Assembly: GCF_005280655.1 (NCBI RefSeq)
Contig: NZ_CP040058.1
Coordinates: forward strand, 2,022,001 to 2,086,000
Length of the DNA stretch: 64,000 bases
DNA from: Anaerostipes rhamnosivorans
GTDB lineage: Bacteria; Bacillota; Clostridia; Lachnospirales; Lachnospiraceae
Direction: 5' to 3'
The notes under the pieces were generated by a model. That model was not told the DNA's origin and ran no database searches. It worked only from the letters and a program-made list of their open reading frames with translations. The translations under genes were made by a program, and so were the position numbers. Within the stretch, counting starts at the first letter, position 1. Each line of letters starts with the position of its first letter. Shown one piece after another: positions 1-8,853 of the stretch.

Positions 1-2726
1 ACGCAGTCATTGCCAAACAAATATCCTTTGACCTTGGAATAATTCCTTATCTTACCATTCTTCTCATTGTATCCTGTGACTCCCCCTACATAGGTATCTC
101 CTGATACAAATGCGGTTACTTCTGAGATCTCGTCACTTTCAATGATTCCGTTATTATAACCGGTGATGCCTCCCACCTGGATTCCTTGTCCTCCGTATTC
201 AAGCAGTGTTTTCCGGATCTCATCCTTGGAATCCTCTTTCATTTTCATTTGGGAAGTACAGTTTTGAATCTTTCCGGTATTGAGTCCGGTAATGCCTCCT
301 CCAAACTGGCCAAATCCATTAGAAGAATCCACTACAGTAATGATACCGCAGTTGGTCCAATTTTTTAAAACCGCCTTGGAAGTATACTCCTCTTTATCCA
401 CAACAAAGTTTCTGAGACTGATGTCTGTGTTTAAAATATTGGCCGCACTTCCCTGAACACTGCCATTGACTCCTGTAATGCCGCCCACATACTGGCTTCC
501 GATCACATTAGAATAATTTTTAGATCCATTTCCGTCCATGACTAGTTCTGAGTCAATCACACCTGTGTCCGATGTTTTCATATGGAAGCCGGTAATACCG
601 CCTACGTACTGATTTCCGGTGACAAAACTCTCCTCATCTTGTTTTCCAGTACTGCACTTGGTGATGGTTCCATGATCGTTAAGTCCCACGATCCCGCCTA
701 CAAAGTCTCCCTTCAGCTGGCCGTTCTTTGCACTTTCTTTCAACTCCACAATCTCTTTTTCTGTGAGTGCTGGTGCGCTCAGGCATTCCTTAATGGAGGA
801 TTCTTTATTATATCCAAGGATTCCTCCGATACACTGCCTGGTGCCCGTGACATATCCAAAGTTTTCACACTCTTTGACCGATAAACTGCGGACTTCATCC
901 GGTTTTGCAGGATCTTCTATATAGATTCCATTCAAATATCCGACAATGCCTCCCACAAACTTCTCTCCCGACACCCGGGCGCTGTTTTTCAGAGACTCAT
1001 AGGTCCTCATAGTCCCCACTAAAATCAGCTTTTCTGTTCCGGTATCCAAAGGTTTTCCTGTAATATCGCTGCCCGCAATGCCTCCCACAAACTCCTTGCC
1101 GGTCACAGTGCTCTTTTTGTCCACGGAAATATTTTTCAGGGTTCCGTAATTGACTCCGCATACGGTTCCAACATAATCGGTTCCCTCCGATGTGATCTGT
1201 TCAAGGATCAATTCCCTTACGGTTCCTTCATTCACCTCAAACAGTCCTGTCGGGGTCTTCTGGTCCTTTTTCCCAAACCTGATGTTCTGGATCACATAAG
1301 ATTTCCCGTCCACATCCATCCCCTGAAGGGTATGCTTCTGATTCAGTTTGCTGACGGAAGGGAGGGGAGTATCATCCTCTAAAGCTGACAGCTGTCTTGT
1401 CTTATTGAACAGAAAACCTCCTGCTGCCATGCCTTTATCACCGTTCCAGCTTATATCTCCAGCCAGACGGTACAGCACGGTCCCATCCTTTGCTTCCTCT
1501 TCCTCAAATCTCAGATTATATAAATGTCTTCCATTTTTAAGATCAAAGACTTTTGTACTGTCTTTTTTTATCTCTTCTTTGGCGAAATAAGAGTGTTCCG
1601 TATTGGTCTGTTCCCACTGGCTGGGCCGGTAGCCGCTGCCTGACGCCTGCATCCGGACATACAGAGTAGTGCTGGAAAATCCAAGCCTGCGGATACTGTA
1701 GGTTCCATCATAATCCGAATCCTTTTCGGAGAGCTGGGATGCAGACTCCAGATCCACGGCATCCAGCATCAACATCATCTGCCCGTCTTTGTCCGTATAA
1801 CCCATGAACTTCATATTCTTTTTGGTATCCGTGACTTTCCCATCCCCATCATAAAAAGAAACATCACAGGTCAAAGTAAGATCTTTGTCTTTGCCCTCTT
1901 CCCGTAAGATCGTCTCCGTTTTATCCAGGTCATTGATCTTAAAGGAGCAGACCAGCTGATCCGTAGAAGCGTCATAAAGCTTCAGCTCGTATGCAAGGCT
2001 CAGCGCCGAAGCCTTATATGCATCCTCAAGCTGCCACTGGATCGACAGTGTCTCCTTGTTGGCAAGCTTTAACTCTTTAAAAATAGATCCCTCCATAGGC
2101 TGCGGAGTTGTGGATATGGAATCCACCCCATAGTATCCCACAAGCTCTTTATATCGGTCACCACTGCTTCTGCCGCTGATATCGACACTGCCGTCCCCGC
2201 CTTTTGGCTGGGTATTTCCATAATAAAAACTTTTAGCTTTGTTTGAGTAACAGACGCCTAGGGCAATCCCTTCGTTTGGATCAAACTCTACACAAAATGA
2301 GGCATTTAAGACATCCGCATCATAGATATACGGCGCGATCATGTCATAGACAGTCTTTTTTGCTCCTTCATAATCCGCCCGGTTTTCTCCTTTTTGGAAG
2401 AAAAAATAGTACATTCCCTTGGCATCATCCGCGACCGGCGCCCCGTCATCAATCATTGTTCCATTCAGCTGGTTTTCTTTATATTTAGACGCTGAGAGCT
2501 CCTTCGTAAGATCATCCAGGCTCCCTCCGGCTTTGGCATGGGCCATAGACGACTGGAGCGCAGTAAAGATCGTCTGAGCATATTCATTATTCTTTTTAAA
2601 CGCAGAGTGCTTCTGATAGGCTGCGATCCCTCCTCCGGCAATTGCCAGAAGGATCCCGAAAATGACCAAAACGACCATCAGCTCTACCAATGTATATCCT
2701 GCGCTGTCTTTCAGCTTATTTTTCAT
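1..2726 (-). CDS. Large prepilin-like surface protein with GLUG-type repeats (C-terminus outside window)
   Basis: Open from ATG at 2726 to the window edge (908 codons, no stop), with an AGGGGGAG ribosome site just upstream. Residues 1-9 are a short Lys-rich leader, followed by a class III prepilin motif (GYTLVELMVVLVIFGIL), as in type IV pilins and pseudopilins cut by PilD-type peptidase. A helix and a low-complexity extracellular region follow. From about residue 545 a VGGITGYN-like motif recurs at least nine times, roughly every 40-45 residues, matching GLUG repeats of bacterial adhesins. Family knowledge suggests export through a type IV pilus-like or Com machinery and display on the surface; a role in adhesion is inference. 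Most pilins are 120-200 residues, so a fusion of this size is unusual. No pilus assembly gene is visible nearby. Hairpin-free DNA separates it from the divergent thioesterase gene. Confidence 0.8.
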   Translation of the reverse strand, partial: MKNKLKDSAGYTLVELMVVLVIFGILLAIAGGGIAAYQKHSAFKKNNEYAQTIFTALQSSMAHAKAGGSLDDLTKELSASKYKENQLNGTMIDDGAPVADDAKGMYYFFFQKGENRADYEGAKKTVYDMIAPYIYDADVLNASFCVEFDPNEGIALGVCYSNKAKSFYYGNTQPKGGDGSVDISGRSSGDRYKELVGYYGVDSISTTPQPMEGSIFKELKLANKETLSIQWQLEDAYKASALSLAYELKLYDASTDQLVCSFKINDLDKTETILREEGKDKDLTLTCDVSFYDGDGKVTDTKKNMKFMGYTDKDGQMMLMLDAVDLESASQLSEKDSDYDGTYSIRRLGFSSTTLYVRMQASGSGYRPSQWEQTNTEHSYFAKEEIKKDSTKVFDLKNGRHLYNLRFEEEEAKDGTVLYRLAGDISWNGDKGMAAGGFLFNKTRQLSALEDDTPLPSVSKLNQKHTLQGMDVDGKSYVIQNIRFGKKDQKTPTGLFEVNEGTVRELILEQITSEGTDYVGTVCGVNYGTLKNISVDKKSTVTGKEFVGGIAGSDITGKPLDTGTEKLILVGTMRTYESLKNSARVSGEKFVGGIVGYLNGIYIEDPAKPDEVRSLSVKECENFGYVTGTRQCIGGILGYNKESSIKECLSAPALTEKEIVELKESAKNGQLKGDFVGGIVGLNDHGTITKCSTGKQDEESFVTGNQYVGGITGFHMKTSDTGVIDSELVMDGNGSKNYSNVIGSQYVGGITGVNGSVQGSAANILNTDISLRNFVVDKEEYTSKAVLKNWTNCGIITVVDSSNGFGQFGGGITGLNTGKIQNCTSQMKMKEDSKDEIRKTLLEYGGQGIQVGGITGYNNGIIESDEISEVTAFVSGDTYVGGVTGYNEKNGKIRNYSKVKGYLFGNDC

Positions 2727-2947
2727 CGAAGCTCCCCCTGCTATCCCGATTTTTTCCTGTTCTTAAGCTTTGTACTTGATTTATCGTGTACTTTTTCCTA
2801 AACAGACTTATATCCTTTATATGTCGGATTATACCATTGATTGAAGATGAAAACAATCGAATTCATCTGCATAAGCGGAGGATCTTATGGCAGGTGCGCC
2901 AAAAAACGGTTTGTACAAAAGGATACCCTCTTTTCAGCAAGAAAGAA

Positions 2948-2976
2948 TTGGACATATCAGGATATTTTATTATATA
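2948..2976 (+). promoter_or_regulatory. Probable promoter of the thioesterase gene
   Basis: TTGGAC at 2948-2953 and TATATA at 2971-2976 are 17 bp apart, about 36 bp before the start codon at 3012. The rest of 2727-3011 holds no convincing gene. The open frame that runs through it in phase with the thioesterase has no ribosome site at its upstream start. Confidence 0.5.
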
Positions 2977-3011
2977 CTGATAAAATCGACAGAGAAAGAA
3001 GGGATGATTTC

Positions 3012-3434
3012 ATGTACACATCAAAAATCACTGTAAGATATGCAGAAACCGATCAGATGGGAATTGCTCACCACAGCAATTATCCAGTCTGGTTTGAGGT
3101 GGCAAGGACCGATTTTATAAAGGCTTCTGGTATCAGCTACTCGGAAGTGGAAAAGGCCGGCATCATCACTCCGCTCACCGGGCTGACGGTCAAATACAGG
3201 CAGGCAGCCTTTTATGAAGACGAACTCTTCGTCCACATAAAGCTTACGAGGCTGACGCCGGTAAGGCTGGAATTTTCTTATGAAGTGATTCGGGAAACTC
3301 CTTACGCGGTCATCGCCACAGGTACCACTTCTCATGGAATGGTCAGCAAAAACTTAGTACCGGTCAATGTAAAGAAGGAACATCCCGAGATCTACCGGAT
3401 GTTTGAAGAGAGCATGGACAAGGAAAGATCTTAA
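3012..3434 (+). CDS. Acyl-CoA thioesterase, YbgC/FadM (hot-dog) family
   Basis: A 140-residue hot-dog-fold thioesterase that should hydrolyse acyl-CoA (or acyl-ACP) to the free acid and CoA in the cytoplasm. The N-terminal motif RYAETDQMGIAHHSNY holds the Asp used for catalysis in the 4-hydroxybenzoyl-CoA thioesterase group. Length is typical of the family (130-150). The frame stays open to 2841, but the ATG at 3012 has an AAGAAGG ribosome site and yields the standard family N-terminus, so this start was chosen. It is a single-gene unit ending in a shared terminator and converges with the GNAT gene. The acyl substrate cannot be read from sequence. Confidence 0.88.
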   Translation: MYTSKITVRYAETDQMGIAHHSNYPVWFEVARTDFIKASGISYSEVEKAGIITPLTGLTVKYRQAAFYEDELFVHIKLTRLTPVRLEFSYEVIRETPYAVIATGTTSHGMVSKNLVPVNVKKEHPEIYRMFEESMDKERS

Positions 3435-3435
3435 A

Positions 3436-3476
3436 AAATGCCAGGGGCTGCTTCCACAAGCATTCCCCTGGCATTT
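3436..3476. terminator. Bidirectional intrinsic terminator
   Basis: Perfect 12-bp arms (3436-3447 and 3465-3476, core TGCCAGGGG/CCCCTGGCA) with A-rich and T-rich flanks. It lies between the convergent thioesterase and GNAT stop codons and can serve both transcripts. Confidence 0.9.
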
Positions 3477-3482
3477 ATATAT

Positions 3483-4106
3483 TTACTGACCTTCATATAA
3501 AAAGAATTTCATTTCAACCGTCTGATTCCGGATCTCAAAGCTATCCATATGCTGCTGTCTTCTTTTCATCCCCTGATGTTCATAGAATTCATAGCTGCAG
3601 CTTGTGTCCGTGAATAGAAAAAAACTACGGATCTTTTCACGCTCCATATAAGCCCTCATCTTCTGGAACAGCATTTTTCCAATGCCGCTGCCCCGGAATC
3701 TGGGATCTACAGCAAAAAATGCGATCTCACCTTCGTACTTCTTTGCTGAGTTCTTAAGCAGCTTTTGATCTATGCCATTGATCCTTCCAAAGATGTTTGA
3801 GATGCGCCTTCCCTCCTTTGTCAGGTAGAGGGACAGAACCGATAACAACTGCCTGATCCGATACCTGAGCGGACACCGGTATGTTTTTATATTTTTCCCC
3901 ATGATCACTCCCACCGGCACTCCGTCCAACACTGCGACCTGTACATAAGTCTGGTTGGCAAGACAGCTGTTTAAATACACCTCTGCAAGTTTTTTTGCCG
4001 TCTTTGGGCCGGTCAGTTCATCATACTTCCATGTCTTTCTGATCACATCCTCCAATGGTTTTCTGTCCATTTCCTGAAATTCTCTCAAGATTACCTGTTC
4101 TTTCAT
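3483..4106 (-). CDS. GNAT-family N-acetyltransferase
   Basis: A 207-residue cytoplasmic acetyltransferase of the GCN5-related family. The acetyl-CoA pyrophosphate loop is visible as VDPRFRGSGIGKMLFQKM at about residues 130-148 (R/Q-x-x-G-x-G/A pattern). The preceding IAFFAVD strand and the following segment fit motifs A and B. Such enzymes move an acetyl group from acetyl-CoA to an amine; the substrate here is unknown. The gene is divergent from the MerR regulator at 4190, sharing an 83-bp intergenic region, so control by that regulator is possible but unproven. It ends at the bidirectional terminator. Confidence 0.85.
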   Translation of the reverse strand: MKEQVILREFQEMDRKPLEDVIRKTWKYDELTGPKTAKKLAEVYLNSCLANQTYVQVAVLDGVPVGVIMGKNIKTYRCPLRYRIRQLLSVLSLYLTKEGRRISNIFGRINGIDQKLLKNSAKKYEGEIAFFAVDPRFRGSGIGKMLFQKMRAYMEREKIRSFFLFTDTSCSYEFYEHQGMKRRQQHMDSFEIRNQTVEMKFFLYEGQ

Positions 4107-4189
4107 TTATTACTCCTATTCTAATGCACGTTGCTGGTATATAATTACCTTAAAGTATTCAGTAAGTGTAAAGTCAAGGAGGAAATCAC

Positions 4190-5005
4190 ATGAACCGCGA
4201 CACGATAAAAATGACAACGGCACAGTTTGCAAAAATGCACCAGGTCAACAAAAGAACTCTGCATTACTACGATGCCATTGGTTTATTCTCTCCTATCTCC
4301 AAGGGCGGGAACAACTACAGGTATTATGATTATTCTCAGGGAATTGAATTAGAATATATCCGCATGCTGAAAGAGCTGAATATGAGTCTGAAAGAAATTA
4401 AAGAATATTTGAATCATCCGAATGAGGCATCTTTTTTATGCATCGCTGATTCAAAGTTAAAAGAGATCGACCTTGAAATAAAAAGACTAAAAGGAGCAAA
4501 AAAAGCCCTTGAACAGAAAAAGCAACAGCTGGAACTATGCAGCCAGATCAGACATAAGGAGATCCGGATCATTCACTGCCCGGAAGAAAACTACTATGTG
4601 ATTCCGCTCCCATATGGAAGTGAGGACATCGAGCAATGGTATGCTCTTGTGAAAGATACCTGGCATACCGAGCAGTACAGCACAGGAATCGGAAGCTATA
4701 TTTCTGCTGACAAGATCAGAGCAGGAAACTTTCAGGATTATGACGGCCTGTTCACTGCCGCACCGAAGAGAGCAAAAAACAATACCTCAAAAAAACCCAA
4801 AGGAACTTATCTGTGCGGTTATTTTAAAGGGGATTGGAGCGGCCTTCCTGATTTTTATGATGAAATACTGGAGTTTGCGCAGGACAGAAATCTAAGCCTT
4901 ACCGGATATGCCTATGAAACGGGGCTTAATGATTTTGCGGTCTCCGGTTTGGATGACTATGTTACCCAGATCATGGTCAGGGTTGAGGCACAGGGTGATC
5001 TGTGA
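4190..5005 (+). CDS. MerR-family regulator with GyrI-like effector domain
   Basis: A 271-residue one-component regulator. The winged HTH (residues about 8-75, with VNKRTLHYYDAIGLFSP and NNYRYYDYSQ) is followed by a dimerising coiled coil (about 85-120, rich in Lys/Glu/Gln). The C-terminal domain (about 125-268) has the size and pattern of GyrI-like/BmrR effector domains that bind small amphipathic ligands. The ribosome site AAGGAGG lies 6-7 bp before ATG 4190. MerR proteins usually act on a long-spacer promoter beside their own gene, so the divergent GNAT gene is the natural candidate target. No clear operator dyad was found. The next gene, on the opposite strand, is only 5 bp away (convergent). 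Confidence 0.87.
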   Translation: MNRDTIKMTTAQFAKMHQVNKRTLHYYDAIGLFSPISKGGNNYRYYDYSQGIELEYIRMLKELNMSLKEIKEYLNHPNEASFLCIADSKLKEIDLEIKRLKGAKKALEQKKQQLELCSQIRHKEIRIIHCPEENYYVIPLPYGSEDIEQWYALVKDTWHTEQYSTGIGSYISADKIRAGNFQDYDGLFTAAPKRAKNNTSKKPKGTYLCGYFKGDWSGLPDFYDEILEFAQDRNLSLTGYAYETGLNDFAVSGLDDYVTQIMVRVEAQGDL

Positions 5006-5010
5006 GTCTG

Positions 5011-5883
5011 TCAGTATAAAGGCAGTTCAATATCAATCCAAAGCCATCCATTGCTCCACCGTGCGCCGGCTGTCCCTCCCATCTGCTCAGACAAAAGTTT
5101 TGCAATGGAAAGCCCCAGTCCTCCTGCCCGGCTTCTGGCACGGTCTTCTCTGTAAAAGCGCTCAAACATCCGTTCAGTGTCCACCTTTTTTGCAACGCGG
5201 TTTCCAAATGAGAATCCTGCTTTCTCCTCCCCCTCTACCGTTACTGTCACATCTGATTCCGCATAGAAGATACAGTTACGGATGAGATTCTGTATGATCC
5301 TTATGAGCATCTCCTGGTCTGCCAGCGCATAGACGGGATTTGTCTGCTCTATTTGGATTCTGATGTTTTTTTCCTCCAGGACCGGAATCATTTCTGCGAC
5401 GCACTCAGTGATGAATGCCCCAAGGTTTATTTTTTCAAGGTAAGGTTCTGTTTCTTTATTGGCCCACAGGGAATATTCAAAAAACTGCTCAATTAGTTTT
5501 CCCAGCTCATCCGCATGCTTCTGGGCGATAAGAAGCCTCTCCTTTTGACCCTCGTCTGTCAGAGACTTAAGGAGCAGCTGCTGATATCCTTTGATCGCTG
5601 TCAGCGGCGTCCGCAGATCATGGGACAGATTTGCAATCATCTCTTTCTGTTCCTTTTCTTTTTTAAGGCTTTGCTCCTTCAGTTTCTCTTCATTTTTCAG
5701 GCACTGGTTTATATTTCCCGCAAGGCGGATAAGCCCGGAATCCATCAATTCCAGGCTTATGGGCTGTCTTGTATTCTCTTCTCTGCGTTTTTCAAGCTGC
5801 CGGTTTATTTTATGGATCTGCTGTCTTTGCAGCACCACATAGACAGCCAGTATGACAACACCTGCTGCCAGTATGATTATCAT
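5011..5883 (-). CDS. Sensor histidine kinase of a peptide-sensing two-component system
   Basis: A 290-residue membrane kinase. A single N-terminal helix (residues about 2-19) is followed by a short linker without a large extracellular sensor, then the HisKA box ANLSHDLRTPLTAIKGY with phospho-acceptor His about 88. The N box (LIRNCIFYAES) and G box (GLGLSIAKLLSEQMGG) complete the ATPase domain. The minimal input domain resembles kinases that read the flux of their partner ABC transporter. It is the last gene of the run response regulator - ATPase - permease - kinase and starts 14 bp after the permease stop, with a GAGGGGG ribosome site. Phosphate transfer to the regulator encoded at 7709-8389 is inferred from linkage. 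Confidence 0.9.
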   Translation of the reverse strand: MIIILAAGVVILAVYVVLQRQQIHKINRQLEKRREENTRQPISLELMDSGLIRLAGNINQCLKNEEKLKEQSLKKEKEQKEMIANLSHDLRTPLTAIKGYQQLLLKSLTDEGQKERLLIAQKHADELGKLIEQFFEYSLWANKETEPYLEKINLGAFITECVAEMIPVLEEKNIRIQIEQTNPVYALADQEMLIRIIQNLIRNCIFYAESDVTVTVEGEEKAGFSFGNRVAKKVDTERMFERFYREDRARSRAGGLGLSIAKLLSEQMGGTAGARWSNGWLWIDIELPLY

Positions 5884-5897
5884 GTTTTTTCCCCCTC

Positions 5898-6692
5898 TTA
5901 TTTGATTTCAGCTCTCTTAAAGACTAGAAAAGTGATCAACACCATCAATACCGCAAATCCACCCCCCGCCGCAATACTTTTGAAAAAGATTTCCGACTTT
6001 GCATTCATAGACAGCTGGATTAAATATTTGCCGTAAAATGGAGTCAGGGAGATCATTTTCTCAAATGCCTGGTTTCCGCCGCTGGCCTGGAGCATTCCGC
6101 AGACTAAAGAGATCAGATATCCTATTCCTATCACAGGCACCGGTTTCCGGAAGATAAATGACAGCGGAAGACAGATGCTCAGCTGTCCGGCATAGACAAT
6201 GCATACTGTAACTGTGATGCCGATGATCTTCAGGACAGTGGAAAATGTCATTGGATTTCCAGCCTCCATGCATATCATCGTCAAAAATACGGATGGAATA
6301 TACAGCTTAAACTGGCTGTCCACAAAGAATGCGGCAACAGTCACCAGAAAGTACGGGAGTACCATCAGGAGCAGGACAAGAAAATAGGAAACTGCCTTTC
6401 CCAAAATGATCTCACCTCTTCCGGTACCGCTTGACACTGCGTCATGTATGGTTTTATTTTCAAAATCTCCGCATAAAAACAGTCCCGCGGATATCGTTCC
6501 CAATAGGGCCACCATCTGGGCGTCTGCCAAAAAGGAAGCGTTGCCTACAGCTCCCTGGCCCAGGGTCCCGCTTTCAAACCAGTGCGCCGCCAGCACCATG
6601 AGCACCGCTCCCGCTGCAGAGACTAAAAACAAAACCTTGAGTGCGGCAGACTTTTTCAATTTCAGTATATCGGCTCTTACAACATTAATCAT
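5898..6692 (-). CDS. ABC-2 type permease subunit
   Basis: A 264-residue integral membrane protein with about six hydrophobic segments (near residues 18-36, 60-76, 103-125, 150-175, 180-200 and 235-258). It has the layout of ABC-2/LanE-G/BcrB-type permeases. It should pair with the ATPase encoded just upstream to export or flip a hydrophobic peptide or lipid-linked substrate. Its start overlaps the ATPase stop by 8 bp and has an AGGAGG site, so translation is probably coupled. Such subunits are weakly conserved, so the substrate is not readable. Immunity or resistance to a peptide antibiotic is inferred from the operon. Confidence 0.85.
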   Translation of the reverse strand: MINVVRADILKLKKSAALKVLFLVSAAGAVLMVLAAHWFESGTLGQGAVGNASFLADAQMVALLGTISAGLFLCGDFENKTIHDAVSSGTGRGEIILGKAVSYFLVLLLMVLPYFLVTVAAFFVDSQFKLYIPSVFLTMICMEAGNPMTFSTVLKIIGITVTVCIVYAGQLSICLPLSFIFRKPVPVIGIGYLISLVCGMLQASGGNQAFEKMISLTPFYGKYLIQLSMNAKSEIFFKSIAAGGGFAVLMVLITFLVFKRAEIK

Positions 6693-7605
6693 TCTGACCG
6701 CCTCCTATCACAGATATAAAGTAATTTTCCAGACTATCTCCTTCCAGAGAAAAGCCGGTCACCGCCAATCCATTTTTGTATAAGATAGCTGCGACCTGAT
6801 CCTGCTGATCCAGATGGTCATACAGCTTCACCACTCCGTCCGGCATTACCTTATAGTCTGTGGTACCGAGACCTTCCTCCAAAACAGCTGCCAGCTTCGC
6901 TGTTTCCTGACACTGAATTCTTATATGCCGCTTGCAGTTTTCATCCAGCTGTTCCTGGCTGAGAGTTTTTAAAATCTTTCCTTTGTGTATGATAATATAG
7001 TCTGTGGCAATCTGATAAAGCTCCGGCAGATTATGGCTGGAGATCAAGATCGTGATATGACGGTCCCTGCAAAGTTCTGTCAAAAGCCTTCGGATCTCCA
7101 CAACCCCCAGCGGGTCCAATCCATTGACCGGCTCATCTAAGATTAGAAATTCTGGATTCCCAATCAGTGCATCCGCGATCCCAAGCCGCTGTTTCATTCC
7201 CAGAGAAAAATTCTTTGCCTTTTTCTTTCCGGTATTTGAAAGCCCTACCAGCTCAAGCATCTCATCCTCCAATTCCTTATTGGGAATCCCCTTTAAGACC
7301 CTGCGGACTCTCAGGTTCTCCTTTGCACTCATGTTTCCGATAATCCCGGGATATTCTATCATACAGCCGATCCGTTTTCTTTCCTCCTTAAGCTCCTTTT
7401 CTCCCTGATGACCAAACAACGAAAGACTGCCCTGGGCCGGAAAACTGAGTCCGGCCGCCAGGCGCATCAGGGTCGTCTTTCCGGCTCCGTTTTGACCGAT
7501 CAGACCGTAGATTTTACCCGCCTCAAGCTTTACGGATACTTGATCAAGGGCACGGAATCCGCCGAAGTCTTTTGAAAGGTTCTCTGTCTCTAATACATAA
7601 TCCAT
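6685..7605 (-). CDS. ABC transporter ATPase, BcrA/LanF-like
   Basis: A 306-residue ATP-binding subunit. It shows Walker A GLIGQNGAGKTTLMRL, a Q-loop region, signature FSLGMKQRLGIADAL (a divergent LSGGQ, as in BcrA/NisF-type proteins), Walker B LILDEPVNGLDP and switch His in ISSHNL. The C-terminal 80 residues resemble the accessory tail of drug and lantibiotic exporters. ATG 7605 is preferred because AGGTGAG lies 5-6 bp upstream; GTG at 7614 is an in-frame alternative. Binding and hydrolysis of ATP to drive the downstream permease is standard for the family. Its position between the response regulator and the kinase suggests induction by the transported compound. Confidence 0.9.
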   Translation of the reverse strand: MDYVLETENLSKDFGGFRALDQVSVKLEAGKIYGLIGQNGAGKTTLMRLAAGLSFPAQGSLSLFGHQGEKELKEERKRIGCMIEYPGIIGNMSAKENLRVRRVLKGIPNKELEDEMLELVGLSNTGKKKAKNFSLGMKQRLGIADALIGNPEFLILDEPVNGLDPLGVVEIRRLLTELCRDRHITILISSHNLPELYQIATDYIIIHKGKILKTLSQEQLDENCKRHIRIQCQETAKLAAVLEEGLGTTDYKVMPDGVVKLYDHLDQQDQVAAILYKNGLAVTGFSLEGDSLENYFISVIGGGQND

Positions 7606-7708
7606 GCTTCTCACCTATCCTTTCCTTTTTCTGCTACAAGTAGATTATAGATGCCAATCGTCAAGAAAAGGTTAAGCTTTCCCGTCCTCTGGTAAAGAAT
7701 TGGTCAAT

Positions 7709-8389
7709 TTAAACCTTGAACAGCCGGTAACCGATGCCCCATACTGTCTCTATGTATTGTCCCTCAGGATTTGCCCTCTTTAACTTGCTTCTTAAGTTGC
7801 TCATGTGAGTCTTTACCGCGTTGTCATCCCCCAAATAATCATCTTCCCAGACCGTCTCGTACAGATTTGCTTTCGTATAGACCTTATTGGGATGTTCCAT
7901 CAAAAGCTCCAGAATGGCATACTCCTTGGCTGTAAATTCCAGATCCCTTTCTCCCAGGAAAACACTTTTTGCATCCTTTGAGAGCATCAGGTCTTTATAT
8001 CTGAGAGTCTGCTCCTTCTTCCTCAGAGAACTCCGCCTTCTGAGATTCGACAGGACTCTGGCTTCCACTTCGCCCAAGTCAAATGGCTTCGTTATGTAAT
8101 CATCTGCCCCTAGTTTTAACAGGTCGATCTTTGTGCCAACCATATCCTTTGCAGAGATGACGATCACCGGGATATCAGAAAATGTCCGCAGCTCTCTTAA
8201 CACCTGGTCACCGCTTTTGTAAGGAAGCATCAGATCTAACAACACCAGATCAAAACTGTGTTCCCTGAGCTTTTTGATCCCGTCTGTGCCGGTTGCTGAT
8301 ATTTCAGCCCTATAACCTGCCTCTACAAGACATTCAAGCAGCATAGCGCTCACATCCTTATGGTCTTCTATGATCAAGATTGTCTCCAT
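7709..8389 (-). CDS. OmpR/PhoB-family response regulator
   Basis: A 226-residue regulator. The receiver domain (residues 1-120) has acidic pocket EDH, phospho-acceptor Asp52 in LVLLDLM and the conserved Lys in ADDYITKPF. The C-terminal winged helix (about 128-226) has the recognition region AVKTHMSNLRSKLKRAN. It should bind direct repeats upstream of the operon after phosphorylation by the linked kinase. Two ATGs occur in tandem; 8389 is preferred because AGGAG sits 5 bp before it, while 8392 would sit too close. The start overlaps the rlmH stop (TGATG), so it is probably cotranscribed with that housekeeping gene. Confidence 0.93.
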   Translation of the reverse strand: METILIIEDHKDVSAMLLECLVEAGYRAEISATGTDGIKKLREHSFDLVLLDLMLPYKSGDQVLRELRTFSDIPVIVISAKDMVGTKIDLLKLGADDYITKPFDLGEVEARVLSNLRRRSSLRKKEQTLRYKDLMLSKDAKSVFLGERDLEFTAKEYAILELLMEHPNKVYTKANLYETVWEDDYLGDDNAVKTHMSNLRSKLKRANPEGQYIETVWGIGYRLFKV

Positions 8390-8853
8390 CATTTCTCCTT
8401 TGTTCCTGATACCGTTACAAGCTGTTCCAAAAGAATCAGGCGCATCAGCTGATGGGGAAAGGTCATACGGCTGAAGCTCAGCTTCATGTTTCCTCTTTTC
8501 TGGACAGCCCTGCTAAGGCCCAGGGATCCTCCGATGATAAAAACAACTTCCGCATCCTTTTCCCGGTTCCAATTCTCCCATCTACGCCTTAGTTCCTCTG
8601 TTCCCATCTGTTTTCCATCGATGCATAAAGGCACCACGAAGCTTCCCTCCGGAATCCTGCTAAGAATCCGCTCTCCCTCAATTTGACGAATGCGCTCCTC
8701 CTCTTTTTGGCTTGCCCCATCCGGTGTTTTTTCATCCTTCAGTTCAATGATTTCCAGCCGACACCGGCTGTTTAAAGTTGTTTCACAGCGTTCAATGAGC
8801 TTTCTGAGGTATGGTTCCTTGATCTTCCCCACACAGATGAGCCTGACCTTCAT
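8389..8853 (-). CDS. rlmH: 23S rRNA (pseudouridine1915-N3)-methyltransferase RlmH
   Basis: A 154-residue SPOUT-class methyltransferase (normal length about 155-160). It uses SAM to methylate pseudouridine 1915 in helix 69 of 23S rRNA on the 70S ribosome. Recognition rests on the N-terminal RLICVGKIKEPYLR, the FIIGGSLGLS SAM-binding knot loop (about residues 104-113) and the C-terminal LSFSRMTFPHQLMRLILLEQ region typical of RlmH. It overlaps the upstream YbaK-type gene by 4 bp (ATGA) and the downstream response regulator by one base, so the three genes form one transcription unit. Confidence 0.95.
   Translation of the reverse strand: MKVRLICVGKIKEPYLRKLIERCETTLNSRCRLEIIELKDEKTPDGASQKEEERIRQIEGERILSRIPEGSFVVPLCIDGKQMGTEELRRRWENWNREKDAEVVFIIGGSLGLSRAVQKRGNMKLSFSRMTFPHQLMRLILLEQLVTVSGTKEK

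Noticed and set aside
2841..3011. N-terminal extension of the thioesterase
   Set aside because: Open in frame, but it covers the promoter, lacks a ribosome site and has no resemblance to hot-dog proteins.
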